A program made the translations under genes and the position numbers. Below the pieces are notes generated by a model. The model was not told the DNA's origin. It saw only the letters and a list, made by a program, of their open reading frames with translations, and did not search any database. 64,000 bases of DNA from Bradysia coprophila (Eukaryota > Arthropoda > Insecta > Diptera > Sciaridae). This document shows, one piece after another, positions 1-12,809 of this stretch (the first letter of the stretch is position 1; the number at the start of each line of letters is the position of its first letter). The stretch lies in NCBI RefSeq assembly GCF_014529535.1, contig NW_023503493.1, positions 21,794,001 to 21,858,000 of the forward strand. Direction: 5' to 3'.

Positions 1-654
1 ATGTTCCCTCTGAGCACTTAAGTCCACTACGCCATCCATATTGTCCAGTTTATTGGAAATGAATTAGATTATAATCGTAAGTATTGTTCATTGATATACA
101 GTAGACGTCAGTGACGTTTGGACATGAATTTGCTTCAGCTGATACACTCACACAATCAAAACTTGTCGCTCATACATCTTTTTACAGTATAAGTATATCA
201 TTTCGTTTATTTACTTCAGTTTCAAAAAAATTTTGTTTAAAAAAATATCTGTGTAGCTCTAGTATGCACGGTGCCCCTTTACAAAAATAAAGTTTTTCTG
301 AAGGTTACCCAAAAAAATGACTTCTGATCCGAGTGCCAGGACCTAAAAGGAGTTCATAGTCGAGGCAAAGCTAATTCGATGTGCCAAATTGCACCAAAAA
401 TACACCTAAAGCAGCTTTGAAAAAAAAAATTAAAATTTTTAGAGACATTCTGTAGAACAATTTTTTGCTTAATATAACGTCGTTTATCGATAAAAAATAA
501 AAATCGGCAATAGTTCTGTTTCATCACTTTCTCTGAAGAATCTTGAAAATGTATGGGAAATGTCGTTTTTTTCACAAGTCGACTATGAGGAAGGATCTAG
601 CCGAAGACTAAGCAAAGCGGTTTTGAACTCATTTTGCGTCCTAGAACTCGAATC

Positions 655-659
655 ATTTT
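655..659. repeat. Target-site duplication ATTTT (left), LTR element
   Basis: ATTTT immediately precedes the 5' LTR and is repeated at 1565-1569 immediately after the 3' LTR. Five bases is the usual size for copia-type integration. Confidence 0.8.
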
Positions 660-1564
660 TGTTGGAAATACCAAAGTAATCTTGCTAATTCATTTTACTT
701 CAGTTTTAACTTAGTAACTTTTGATTCTGTTACTATTTCTTCAGGACTAAACATCTTAATTATTTCCTCGTCAATAAAGTCAATTTTGGTTTCATTTTAA
801 AACTATTTTGTTCATCCTGCTACGCGCATCCTCCACTTCCAACAGGTTATGGGCCCAGTTATCAGTAGAACAATTAACAAATGACGAATTTCGCTTTTAT
901 TGTGAAATTCGATAATAGTCGGAGAAGTACAGAATCAATAGGCGTACAGAGAAACGAAGCAATCTTTCACGTGTAATAATTGTGGAAAGTCAAGCAGAAT
1001 CGACAAACGGAGAAACGAAGCAATTGGTTCATATGGAAATTGTGGGCAGTCAAACAGCAGTTCAATACCACGACAAACGGAGAAACGAAGATAAATGTGG
1101 ATGTCGTGAAGAAATTAAATTGGTTTCGCGGTAACGGCAGTACCAGTTACGTGGATGCACTGGTTTTGTGCATCATAGTGTTGGCGGTAAACTTCGGATC
1201 ATGGTGTGATTTGCCTGCGGAGGTAGTCACATAAGGATTCACTCTAAAGGAAGAATGGATTTCAAGCCGAACGTCGGCAGACAATGGTATCAAAGGCCTA
1301 GCCGAAAGTCGGTAGGCGTGATGGACGTACAACTGGATTGGTTGGAGATCAACAATCGAAGTTGGAAAATCGAGTTCTGCATAATGTTTCTTACGATTGA
1401 GGAGGTGAAGGTTACAAGATTAAGGAGGAGTGTTGGAAATACCAAAGTAATCCTGTTAATTTTTTTAAATTCAGTTTTAACTTAGTAACTTTTCATTCTG
1501 TTACCAACTTTTCATTTTAAAACTATTTTGTTCATCCTGCTACGCGAATCCTCCACTTCCAACA
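660..1564 (+). mobile_element. Miniature copia-like LTR retrotransposon (TRIM-like)
   Basis: Two direct repeats, 660-844 and 1431-1564, both start TGTTGGAA and end TTCCAACA, the TG...CA form of LTRs. The 3' copy is shorter, with an internal deletion. Right after the 5' LTR, at 845-858, is GGTTATGGGCCCAG, the primer-binding site type used by copia elements (internal part of initiator tRNA-Met). Directly before the 3' LTR is a purine tract, AAGGAGGAG, at 1422-1430. The 5-bp duplication ATTTT flanks both ends (655-659 and 1565-1569). The internal 570 bases are too short for gag-pol. A short CNNCGK stretch near 976 may be a relic of a zinc knuckle. This is a non-autonomous, intact-looking insertion. 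Confidence 0.88.
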
Positions 1565-1739
1565 ATTTTTTGGGTAACATTCAGAAAAACTTTATTTTTG
1601 TTAAGGGCCTCCGTGTATGATATAATCAATCCGAAGTAGCTACAATATAGGCAAAAGCAGTTTTGTTTGAATGATTGAACCAGCTGATTAATGGCCAAAG
1701 CAAATGCATGTCCAAACTTCACTAACGTCGACTGTAAGA

Positions 1740-4700
1740 ATGTTAAAAGACAATTTCACTAAATGGTGTTTCTTTGGATATATAGCTTGAATATGAGGAT
1801 TCGTACGCTCCACTATTGTTATCATTGAACAATAGATTCTTTCCACTTAGTTTGAATCCGTTGTAAATTGTATGCAAGAAAACTCATTTTGAAAATAACT
1901 ATCATCACACCAGACCGATTTTCCACCTTTCAGATATATTGTTTTAGTGGCCCTTAATAACTTAAAAGTGCACATGTTACATTCGGCTTTTAATTTTCTT
2001 AATGTATGCCATATTGAGCGTGAAATCTTTGTCTCTTATAGAGAAATAAAAACAAAAACAAAAATCGTATGGCATTACCATATCAAACAAGTTGTAATGT
2101 GTGTAGAACAAAGTGTTATATAAACTGGAAAAAACAAACACAGAAAAATAAGGTAGAGAACAGAAAAAAAGATGACATCTCTTGTGATGAAGTGTATACA
2201 ATTTTCATCATCACCCCTTTTATTTGTTTTACATACACACAAAAAAAATAATTGTGTGGTGTGCTATTGAACCAAATGTACTTTTCTCCTGACGTAACAG
2301 AAAGATGCTTCTTCAGAAAATGGATAAGAAAGAATTTGTTTGAATAGGACATTGTGAAAAGTTGGGATCACTCGGAATCGGATTGTTCATATTTTGTATG
2401 AGCATTGAGCATCTCTTTCATTATTTTAAAACATATTTCATTTCTACTACGTCTAAACAGAGTGTAGGAATTGAACAAAAAATTAAAAGAATGAAATTCC
2501 ATCACTCACTATTGGTGTGTTCGTTTGGACAATCAAATTTCAGCTAACTCTAAAATACTTCAAGCCCATTATACTTTGTAAAGTTCGTAAAATGTATGGG
2601 CGAAATGTCAAAAGTTTGCGAACTTACTTACTAACAAATGTTTCATTTGAACTTAATATTAAAAGAAATTTCATCTATCTGAAAAACTGAAGGTAAGGAT
2701 TATCATTTGTTAGCAACAGCGGCTGTAATAATACGACAAAATATTGACAAATGAGGTCTGATATAGAAAAGCCTCTTATGGAAAACGGTTTTATTAACAA
2801 CCATCGTTCGAATACATTCACTGATGGTTCATCACATCGAGTGCAAAGTACCGCGAGACCGCAGGCCGTGTGTCACAACGCACATAGTAATCCTAATAAA
2901 TTATTTTTCACCGAGATTCAGTCAACGATTTTCGCAACAGAGGCATCTAAAGTTGGCAGTTTTCGAACATTATGATGCTGTGTTGCATAAAAAGAAGAAA
3001 CACACTCGCTAGTTTTAGTACAACTGTTTTTCATGTAATATGCTGGGCTTGCCGTGCGTGAAAGGCAAAAGCACAAAAAACGCATTATTACAACAGTGCA
3101 ATGCAACAGTGTAACTGAAAAAAAAATTGGTAATCTGATCAAATCTAATCAAACAACAACTCACCTCCACAGACCATATTCCCGGTATAATATGAAAAAG
3201 ACGACGACGACGCAAGCTAATGTCTCGAATGGATTTTATTATTCAAGAAATTCAGTGTTGTGTTGTGATAGATTATGTAAAATTGTTTATAAGCAGAATA
3301 ATCGGCATATAACACGTGATATAATAGAATGTGGGAAATATTGCTTAATCGAAAAATAATTCTTTCAAGTTGAGAAGTGATATAATGATAAAGTCGCAAA
3401 GTTACAAATAGTTTTATTACCATAAAACGAGTAAGTGCAGTCCATGAACGAATTATTCACTTTTTGCAATGTTTTCACGTGTTCCTTGATATGTCCTTTT
3501 CAATATGTTTTTAGGGTCATTTGGGAAATTTTCAAGTCTTTTTAGCCTTTTCAGAAGTGAAATCTAAGTATTCAACAATCATCTCAAAATATATTATGAG
3601 ACACTACTTAGCAGGAAATTCGTCTGCCAGTCTTCATAAATTAGACATATACAATTAGCCAATCTACTAATACCGTCGTCATCGCAGCTCTGAACTCTTC
3701 GACAGTTTCAATTCGAATTCTTGATAATCTTCAGCTTCTATAATTAGATGCAGCTCTATTCAGATATACAACTGAAGCAAATGACTTGAACCATGTGATT
3801 ACATAAATTATTTTAATTTTTACGAAAGGTATTGGAGTTCGTATCTAACACATTGATCTTACCTTCTTGTGCCTCTCGTACTGGTATAAGATCTAATGAT
3901 ATAATACATAGCTCCACTACGTGTACATGCAAGATTTGTGCCGTCTTGATCTCATGGCAAAATGTAGTCCATCTCGATTGATTATAAAACTAGTTATTAT
4001 TCAATATGCCTTCATGTTTGGCGCTGTGATCTTTTTATTCAAGTCATTACGAATGAATTTTATAGGAGATTGCATTTGTGCTTATTGGAGGGAATTTCAA
4101 TTTGTTTTAGTGTGGGTTATAATGTTTGGATTGGAGAGTAAGAATTTGTAGAAAAAATATTCTTAGTTGTTTAGCTTCGACTTTCTCTTAAAATGATTGT
4201 GTTCGTTCTTTTGGACATCATTTGGACAAAGTCATGAAATTTTGCCATTTATTTTCAATCAACTTGAGGTAAAAAAAGGCGTGCAAAAATGGTTGGCCAC
4301 TCATTTTACGAACTCATTCCACACATATTTTCTGAAAGGGTGAATAGAGTCATTGTCTTTGCGGGATCGTAATAGCATCAGCAATTATATGTTGCAACTG
4401 TCTCGATATATCTTTTTCTCGGTCAAACATTACACCTGAGCACCTTTGAATAGATTCTCGAGTAGGACTTGGGGTGGGGAAACGGGTTAGTGCTCGTACA
4501 ATTGAATAGCTGGTCATGCTCTTACTATAATAATTTCGAGTTACAAGCCACCATTTACTTGCCAGTAAATGTTATTTTTCTGTTTCTTTCATATTTTATT
4601 CTTCACTATGCCTACAGATCTCTACCTAAATCGCATAACCACTCATAGGGAATGTGAAAATGAATTAAATCTGTTGTGTAACTTTAAGACATTACCTGAA

Positions 4701-5870
4701 CGTTTCCAATTTCCTTTCAAATGATCGTAAGCCGTGATTTGATTTTCTATAGAAATGTTATAAGTCAAAGTGTATACGCACTTACAGTAATATACCAAAT
4801 GGTATTGACGTTGAACAAAATAATTTGAAAGCCACTTCCGCTCTAAATAAATCACATTATGAAGAAACGCGGAAAAGTTACCAACAAACAAAGTCGGTCG
4901 AAATCTTTGAATTATAGAGAAAGAATAATTTGAAGTTGATCGTAAATTTAAGGGTTAAAATTTTATTATTCACCGCATCCACTTGAGTGAAATAAGTGTT
5001 GCTGACTGTGAAATAAGTTTTAATGCAAATTCGTCTTCTGTATTTGTAGAAATTACATGCTTTTTATGTATGTAACCAAAAGTGCCCAATGAGTGTTTTC
5101 CAGCAATCATTCAAAATTATTAACTGAAATCATATCCACTTTCAAAAAAATATTAAATAAATAAGTCAATCAATCAATCAAGTAGCACACCATAAACACT
5201 TTAACATAACAAAAAAAGAGACCCATACAGCCGAAACCATTTCAAACTAACAAATAACCGAAAAACCACGTAAATAATAATTCTGAGAATACATCGCCGA
5301 CTAGTAATCGTAGATAGTGTTCGAATATCGTAAATATTTTGGTACAGAGCTACAAATAACCAGTACACGGCACGAGATAATGAAAAGTCTTCCGGTATGA
5401 ATTGTGAATAGACATCACAGACTTATGAGTGAAGATTTAAATCTATAATTAGCCCAAAATCGGAATGGAGAGAATATACACAGAATTCTGGTGTCTTCTT
5501 CCGTAAACACACATTTGTTATTATGTTTTTATGTGGCAATTGTTCGTCAATTGAGCCAGGGCTCAATAATTGATAACTAGGCCCCACCTCTTGGGTGGGT
5601 CAGGTCCCTTGACTGGCTATTTTTTTCTATAATTCCAGCCTTAGTTTTCTAACCATTTTTAAATGAGGTGGTGTTTTTGAGATCACAAAATTAAAGTCAC
5701 ATGAAAAGGTGATGTCTCTTTTATTCAGAAAACAGCAGTCATCACATGCTTCATTTTACTCATATTTATTTAATTTCCTGAAGAAACAAAAAGAGCTATG
5801 AGTTGAAGGTCCAGCGAGCGATGTCTTACTCCTAAGTTGAGTCTCCTATATAGTCTACTAAAAGCGCTGA
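1740..5870. other. Gene-free AT-rich stretch
   Basis: About 4.1 kb with only short random-looking reading frames, rich in homopolymers. I see no recognisable protein family, RNA gene or clear terminal repeats. Confidence 0.55.
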
Positions 5871-5874
5871 ACAG

Positions 5875-7475
5875 GTGGCGCATTTCTTGCTTACCTCTTG
5901 AAAAAAAAAACTCATGTGAATTACGGCTCTGGCAAAATTCACACTCGTGCAAACACTTTAGGAACGAAAAATTTCTTTTAAGAACGCGATTTCACGCAAA
6001 AATTGTCGTATATCGCAGATTACCAGTCCAATAAAGTCCAATGTTCGAATTTAACCACATGAATTACGATACTGGTCGAAAACACTTAATATTTGCAAAT
6101 CTGCGATTTTCGAAGTCTCTGAGAATTACTCGAGTTATCGTGTTATCAAGCAAGCAAGATTGTTCTAGACTTCTAGATTGTTCGACCAGAAATCCAGATT
6201 CACTTACTCGTCGAATAAATTTTTTTTCTGGAAATCCGTTGCAAAAATGTCGCGGTAACAAGTTGTGTTTACAATTATACTCCAACCTCACTACTCCAAT
6301 ATTATCCATCTACGAACTTAAAATCGGGTAAAAATTACTTAAGTTATCACGATAACAAGGAAAAGAGTCTGAGTATAATTTGGCGTATTTCCTGCCTACC
6401 TCTTGAAAAAATATAACTCGTGTGAATTACGGCCCTCGCTTCGCTCTGGCCACAAAGTTCACACTCGTTCAAACATTTTAGGAACGAAAAAAATTCTTTT
6501 AAGAATACGGATTTCACGCAAAAATTGTCGTATATCCCAGATTACTAGTCCAATTAAATTCCAATGTTCGAGTTTAACCACATGAATTACGCTACTGGTC
6601 GAAATTGATTTTTGAAGCCTCTGAGAATTACTCGAGCTATCGGTTTCTCAAGCAAGCAAAAACTCTTTTGGGAAGTACTTCTTAATTGTTAGACCAGAAA
6701 TCCAGAATTTCACTACTCGTCAAATAAGAAATTTTTCTGGAAATCCGTTGCAAAAATGTCGTGGTAAACAAGTTATGTTTACAATTACTCCAAACTCACT
6801 ACTCCAATATCATTCTCTGTCAATTAAAACAAAAAATTTGAAAATCGGGTAAAAATTACTCAAGTTATCGCGCGGTAACAAGAGAAAGCGTCTGTGTAGA
6901 ATTTCTCCCATCTCGTTGTTCGAACATTATCCATCTGCAAACTCAGCCTCAAGATTTTCAATCTTCGTCGATTAAGACAAAATCTTTGAAAATCGGATAA
7001 GAATTATGGAAGTTATCGCGGTAACAAGTAAAAAAATCTATTGAGAATTACTCCCATCTCATTACTCCAATATTGCCCATCTACGAACTTAACCTCATGA
7101 TTTTCATTCTCCGTCGATTAAAACCAAAATTTTGCAAATCGGTAAAGAATTACTCGAGCTATCGAGTCCACAAGGAAAAGTGTCTGTGTAGAATTTCTCC
7201 CATATCGTTGTTCTAACATTATCCATCTGCAAACTCAACCTCAAGAATTTCAATCTTCGTCGAATAACACAAAAAATTTTAAAATCTGATAAGAATTAGG
7301 GAAGTTATCGCGGTAACAAGGAATAAAATTCTCTTGAGAATTACTCCCATCTCATTATCCCAATATTGCCCATCTACGAACTTAACCTCATGATTTTCAT
7401 TCTCCGTCGATTAAAACCAAAATTTTGCAAATCGGTAAAGAATTACTCGAGTTATCGAGTCCACAAGTGTACGGA
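5875..7475. repeat. Complex tandem repeat block, satellite-like
   Basis: Two levels of repetition are visible. A unit starting at about 5,878 (GCGCATTTCTTGCTTACCTC) recurs at about 6,383 with a similar order of sub-blocks, a period near 505 bases. From about 6,830 to 7,475 a shorter pattern takes over, in which GTTATCGCGGTAACAAG (7,010 and 7,300) alternates with CTATCGAGTCCACAAG (7,153 and 7,446; the second has one change). This gives a higher-order period near 290 made of two unlike monomers of about 145 bases. The block is non-coding. Confidence 0.7.
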
Positions 7476-7479
7476 CGTT

Positions 7480-8855
7480 TTCTGTATTTAACGTTTTTTG
7501 CCAATGTAGAACATTTTCAAAATATCAAACTGAACTTAGCGTTACGGACATTTAAGGGTATTTTCTTTCATAAGACCCTGACTTTCAGTCAAGGGAATTA
7601 ATATTCAAATTGTGATGGAATAATTAAACTGTGTACATCGTATTCAAAAAACACACCGCTTCGAAGTTCTCCTCAATATTAGCAATTCAATGAATACTCA
7701 GGGTGAGTTATAAGTGAAAATTGCAATCTCACCAGATTTTCTTAAATTTTCGTAGAATTCAGGGATGTTGTGGGTTTACAAAGAAATTTGGTAAAGATTT
7801 TATCGAGCTTCTTTTTTGTATGCCGACATCCGCCATTACACTAACTGATGTACTATTCAGCCACACACGCATCCATTAAATTAATATATTTAATGTCGCT
7901 GCTAATTTCAAGACTAATTCACATTTAAATAGTCCTACTACTTAATGTCGTCAAAATGATCCGTCCCTGAATAAACAAATTTAAGATGAAAATCTTTTTT
8001 TACACAGTATAATAAACATCCAGGAATATCAATCGTCTCCACTGCCACCTGTGACCAATCTACGCTTTTCACGCCATAAAACACCTAGCGTGGTTAATAA
8101 ATTTTATGGGCTGCGACAAATTCTCCATAAATTCTTTATTATATAAACAACAACGCATCGAAGATACATATCGAGATATTATGCATGCGTAGAATGCAAA
8201 TACTGAAAAGTGTAGCTTGACAATTTGGGTCAAACATCTGTAACACTTCACGAAATAATCATTTAATAAAAGAAAGAAAAAAAAAATTAAATAAAAGAAG
8301 AAATATTTGTGTTGCCTCATTTCTTTCCGCTTAGAAAAGCAAATCCAATGACCGATCGGCTATTTAAGTTTTAAAAATAGTGGAGAAACTGAATTGGGCG
8401 GGCACCTGTAGTAATATACCAGAGTATTGATGGTGTATATGGCTTACTAAAATAGAACATTTGAAAAAATAGTAATTTTTTTCTCGACCGGTATTCAACG
8501 TTCTTTTGCTTCCTATCTATCCGTTGAGTTAAGAGAAAAGTTAGAAAAAAATTAATTAAAATTCAATGCGCATGAAAATATAAATTTGTTTATTTGTTTA
8601 AGATTTTTTGTTGTTGTTGTTGTTGCTATAATGACGAGCAGTGGTAAGAGTGGAGACTATAATATGGTGTGTAAGTTAAAAAAAAAAACGATTTTTTAAG
8701 TCAAGCCCGTAGCCATAAATTAGTTTAATTTTTTGTAGTAACCATAACAAAGCATTTATTTGGAAAATTATAAGATGTTTCGTTTAGGAATTTTATGATT
8801 TGAATGTTTTAAGATAAAATAAATTTTTGGAGATTTTTTTTTTTTGAAGGAATGC
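7480..8855. other. Gene-free stretch with GTT microsatellite
   Basis: No gene is recognised. A short GTT run lies near 8,609-8,626. The rest is AT-rich with poly-A and poly-T runs. Confidence 0.5.
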
Positions 8856-8863
8856 ATTGGCAC

Positions 8864-9805
8864 TAGAGATGTGCGGGCCGCCCGAAATTCGCCTACCCGA
8901 CCCGGCCTAGCCCGGCCCGTCCGGGTTTGGGTCCGGGTTTCAAAAATTAGTTGGGCTCGGGCGGGTTCGGGTTTCAAAAACAAAGATTCGGGTTGCCCGG
9001 GAATTTCGTACTTTAAAAAAAAAATCAGAACGTTCAGGTTCAGGCTAAACTTAGATTTAAAAGTCTGGAATATTGTTAATGTTAATAATGTTTAATTGTG
9101 ATGGAGAGTTAAAGAAAACTTATTTTTTTTTCAATGATCTGTTAAGAGATTCAACTTTCATTGTCATTCGAACATTTTGAATTTAAAAAGAATTAGGAGA
9201 CTTTCCAATAACTACATAGAATTCTCACAGAGGTAGACACTGTAAACACTGAAAAAGGTTTTAATTGTGCCATTATTGCAATAAAATTCGGTCTTTCTGG
9301 CTAGTCATATTTTATGGTTGATACGTGAATTACGTAATCTGAATTTTTTTCATAAAATTATGAAAAAAAAATCAATATTTGTGCAATTTAATTTAAATAA
9401 TAACATAATTAATGCGCTAAGCGCAATCTGAAAAGGTAAACATATTTATGTTGATTTTTCATAATTTTTTTTGTAAAATGACTGTAACTGATTCGATACA
9501 GGTAAACTTCCTTTAAATTTAATTTGTCATCTTTTTCTTGTGAAATTGAAAGATAAAGAGATCAAATAAATATTTTCAAAATGTTGACTAATTTATTGTA
9601 TTGGATGTCAGGTCATATGCGGACACTTATTTTTGTTCAAATATAACAATTTTAGGTTTTTTCGTTCATTTAAAAAATACGGGCCGAGTTGGGCCGGACC
9701 GGGTCTTGCTTAGAAATTCTCGGGTCGGGTCGGGCTCGGGTTCAAAAAATTGGATCGGGCCGGGTCGGGTTGGGCATTGAAAAAAGGTCGGCCCGCTCAT
9801 CTCTA
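8864..9805. mobile_element. Non-autonomous hAT element with GC-rich ends
   Basis: The termini are TAGAGATGTGCGGGCC at 8,864 and the inverted GGCCCGCTCATCTCTA ending at 9,805, allowing one or two mismatches. The perfect 8-bp duplication ATTGGCAC lies at 8,856-8,863 and 9,806-9,813. An 8-bp target duplication and TAGRGATG ends are hallmarks of hAT elements. The arms, about 150-190 bases each, carry many CGGGTT/CCCGAC repeats and are strikingly GC-rich in an AT-rich region. The central 600 bases are AT-rich and non-coding. Total length is 942 bases with no transposase, so it must have moved in trans. Confidence 0.9.
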
Positions 9806-9813
9806 ATTGGCAC

Positions 9814-12588
9814 CCGAAAGAAAACTATGCCATTAATGTTGTATACAGTTTCAGATACGAAATAAATATTCGTTTTATGTTTGAGTTCATTAATTTTGAT
9901 ATTTTTGCTAAATGACTTAACATATTTTAACGAACTTTGTGACATCCGATTATTTATTGTTGGCATATAATTCAGATGCATTTGAAACGCATTTTGAAAA
10001 TTGAGCCCAAATTAATGTTGGCTTGTTGGTAATTAAGACAAGTTTGTTGGCATTTTACATCTTAATAAATAGTGAAAAATGGATTGTTTGTAATATTAAA
10101 TAATTTATTGCTACTCTCCGGTTAGTTCAGCGACAAACTTTGGTGTCAAATTTCACATACGAATGAAATATTTTGAAGCACGCACCATACAGTATAGTGC
10201 ATAGGATACATTGGATACAGAGAACTGTTAGAATTCATTAGAAATAAACATTGAGTTCAATTTGGAGTACACGTACGATGCATGATAACCTGTCGAGGCC
10301 TGCGGGTCTTGCCTATTTCATTCTGTTTCCTGGTGTTCGGTAACAAAGACGTTCTTTACCGTTTATAATTTTAAAGCTCCTATTTCCCTAAACGCAACCT
10401 AAACATCTAATAAGTAAACCTTTGCTTTTCATCTGTTATGTTTGACAACAAAAAAAAGCGATGTTCCCGAACTAGCGACCTCTTAAATTACCATATATAC
10501 GTTAAAAGTAATGAAGTAATAGATTCTACAACTTGCAACAGATCGTTTATCGATACTTTAAACAAAATTCTAGTCACTAAGCCCCCGGAAAATCAGTTTA
10601 AACGCTCGAGTAAATGAAGTAATAGCTCGTTGTCATGGTGAGTAACAAAATTTCTATTATTCGAGTTTTATTTAGTAATTGAAATGGTTTACTGAAAAAT
10701 AGTCCCTTTCACTTTCAGTGTAGGACTGGTCCTACTGGGAGTTCGGGCGATTACCAAAGAACCTTCTGGCTTCTACATTTTTATATGAAGAAAGGCTTTT
10801 CTCGATTTTCACGGACCTTTTCCCGATTTTCTCGAAAGGCCTTTCGGAATTACGTCTGTTCTGTAAAACTTTTTCGTCACCCAAAAACAGCTATAATCAT
10901 ACCACAATCATCGTTTCTTATGTGATACAATTAACTCTCTTTTATTGAACACTTTTCAAATATACCTAATTCTTTGACTCATTCAAAATACAATTTCCAT
11001 TAAAATTATATAGATTAAAGAGGAAGTTCAGGTTATAGACCATGCACATACATTTCCTTTGGTAACACACAATCTTATACTTACCCAGAGCTCCGTAAAT
11101 TTTATGTTCCGCTAAAGTAACTATGAAAATCACTTCACATCCGTAGTTTAAGTTAAGTTCATTGTTTGAGATTGGGACTTTAAAATGTGTATAACTTTGC
11201 GAATAAAATACAACTCATCCCATTGTTAATCGTCATGAAATTTTCGTAAAAGAAGGGCGATTTAAAATTTAAATGTAAAATACAATGTGCGTAAATGAGG
11301 GGGTTACTCAACCAATCGATGAATGAATTGTTCAGAGGGATTTGTATTACGAATTATAAGGCAAAGAATACGGTCTTCTATCTTCCCAGAAAAAATGAGA
11401 AGATATGCTTTGGGTGTATTTACAAAGACTAAATTCATACCGCAATGTTTAACAAAATTCGAGATTAATTTTTGAATAAAATTAACTTTTTCTTTGATCC
11501 ACAATGAGTTTAGTGTTACTGAACAAGTCAATCGTATGAAGGAATAAAATATAATAAAAACAATTGAAAAATCTCCATTGGCAGAAAAGAGTGACAAAAC
11601 TTACTTCGGATGGGAACACCGCATCGTCTATTCTTTGCATTTCCGTTAGGCGATCATCGTTTCCGGTAAAGACCAACGTTGCGTATCTTCATTTCTTGTG
11701 AATTATTCTTAATCAGAGACAAAATTACGTGTTTTTATTTTCTGTTATGGTATAGTTGTTATGTGTGTTTTGCTTATTATGGTATGGAATATGTTTTGTT
11801 ATGGATACGTGAATGTGAAAAAATCACTGAATCATTACATCTATATATTTCAAGCTTGTAGCATTTTCTAAGTTAAACTAAGGAGTGGGATGGATGGGAA
11901 CATTTTTTTCGAAATGCTTTTTATTGTATTTGCTATTGCATGCTAGTTAAATTTGTACAGAGATTTTTATCTTACCTCTTTTTGATAAGCGATTTACGCT
12001 TCAGATCCGCAGTTTTAGTTAAGGTTAAGAATTTTAAAAAATGCTCGAAAATGAACCGATAAAAGTGAGTAACTGGCACACTGCTCTCGTGATAGTCACT
12101 CATAAGGTAACGTGTCAATACCTATGTTTTCCAATATAGACGACCAATGTTTGTTCTGTCTTTTGAGTGCTATTTTGGGCAGTAACGATGGTAAGTCTAG
12201 TGAACCTCGCAGTCGTCTTACATCATAGAAAAGCCAAATAGGTATTCAGATGGATGTATGAAAAATGAAAATCGATTTTTATTGGAATGCTCAGGCTGCC
12301 CGAAAGTTTGAATACTTGGGCCCAACCAATAAATATGTAACGGACTGAAAAACATGATTAAATTTTTTCCAATCAGCAGACTTTTGATATGATGCCATAA
12401 TTGACATAAACTCAAATTTTCAATATCAAAGTTGTTTATCAAGAACATTTTCCAACAGTTCAGTGACTATTTTGAATGTATGTAGACAGACGTAATGTGT
12501 AATATAGAACAAGTTGCAGCATTAAATAGACAACAACCAACAACACACATTTAAATTAGAATTTGTTCTTTCGGCAATTATGCGTCTT
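9814..12588. other. Gene-free stretch
   Basis: No gene is recognised. A minus-strand stretch at about 11,304-11,676 has two adjacent open frames with an exon-like look but no workable splice, and I do not call it. Confidence 0.45.
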
Positions 12589-12595
12589 AGCAGAA

Positions 12596-12802
12596 CACGG
12601 CAGAGTAAAGTAAATCAGGCACGAGCGGTTCATTTTTAAAACGTCAAATGAGGGACCTAATACACTGTATGAAAGTAAACTCAAATGAACTGAACACTGA
12701 CATAAATTGAAAAATTTTGTTGGCAAAAAAATAAGGCTACTAGATAATTCAGGTCACTCGTCAAATCAAGCGCCCCTGCCTGGTTTTCTATACTCTGCCG
12801 TG
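12596..12802. mobile_element. MITE, CACGGCAGAG family, copy 1
   Basis: The 207-base element has inverted ends CACGGCAGAGTAAAGTA and a matching CTCTGCCGTG. AGCAGAA is duplicated at 12,589-12,595 and 12,803-12,809. A second copy lies at 33,184-33,348 with a clear 8-bp duplication, which points to the hAT superfamily. It is non-coding. Confidence 0.82.
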
Positions 12803-12809
12803 AGCAGAA

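Larger units (their letters stand above)
109..1733. mobile_element. Foldback (inverted-repeat) element hosting an LTR insertion
   Basis: The segment at 262-320, reading GTATGCACGGTGCCCC then an AATAAAGTTTTTCTGAAGG-type stretch, returns inverted at about 1565-1619. A weaker inverted match links 109-163 (with TTTGGACATG) to 1664-1733. The element has no coding capacity that I can see. Its middle is interrupted by the LTR element at 660-1564. With that removed, the right arm reads continuously from about 600-659 into 1570-1619 and pairs with 300-400. The exact outer ends are uncertain. It shares an AATAAAGTTTT motif next to the arm with the hairpin element at 15,024-15,313, so the two may be distant relatives. 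Confidence 0.6.

Noticed and set aside
1147..1485. Short frames inside the LTR element as a possible gag gene
   Set aside because: Only a few residues resemble a zinc knuckle, the frame is broken, and the internal region is far too short.
11304..11676. Two adjacent minus-strand frames with a protein-like look (…TGNDDRLTEMQRIDDAVFPSE, then a 70-residue frame)
   Set aside because: The obvious GT-AG join puts an in-frame stop at the start of the second part, no family is recognisable, and no start or neighbouring exon could be placed.
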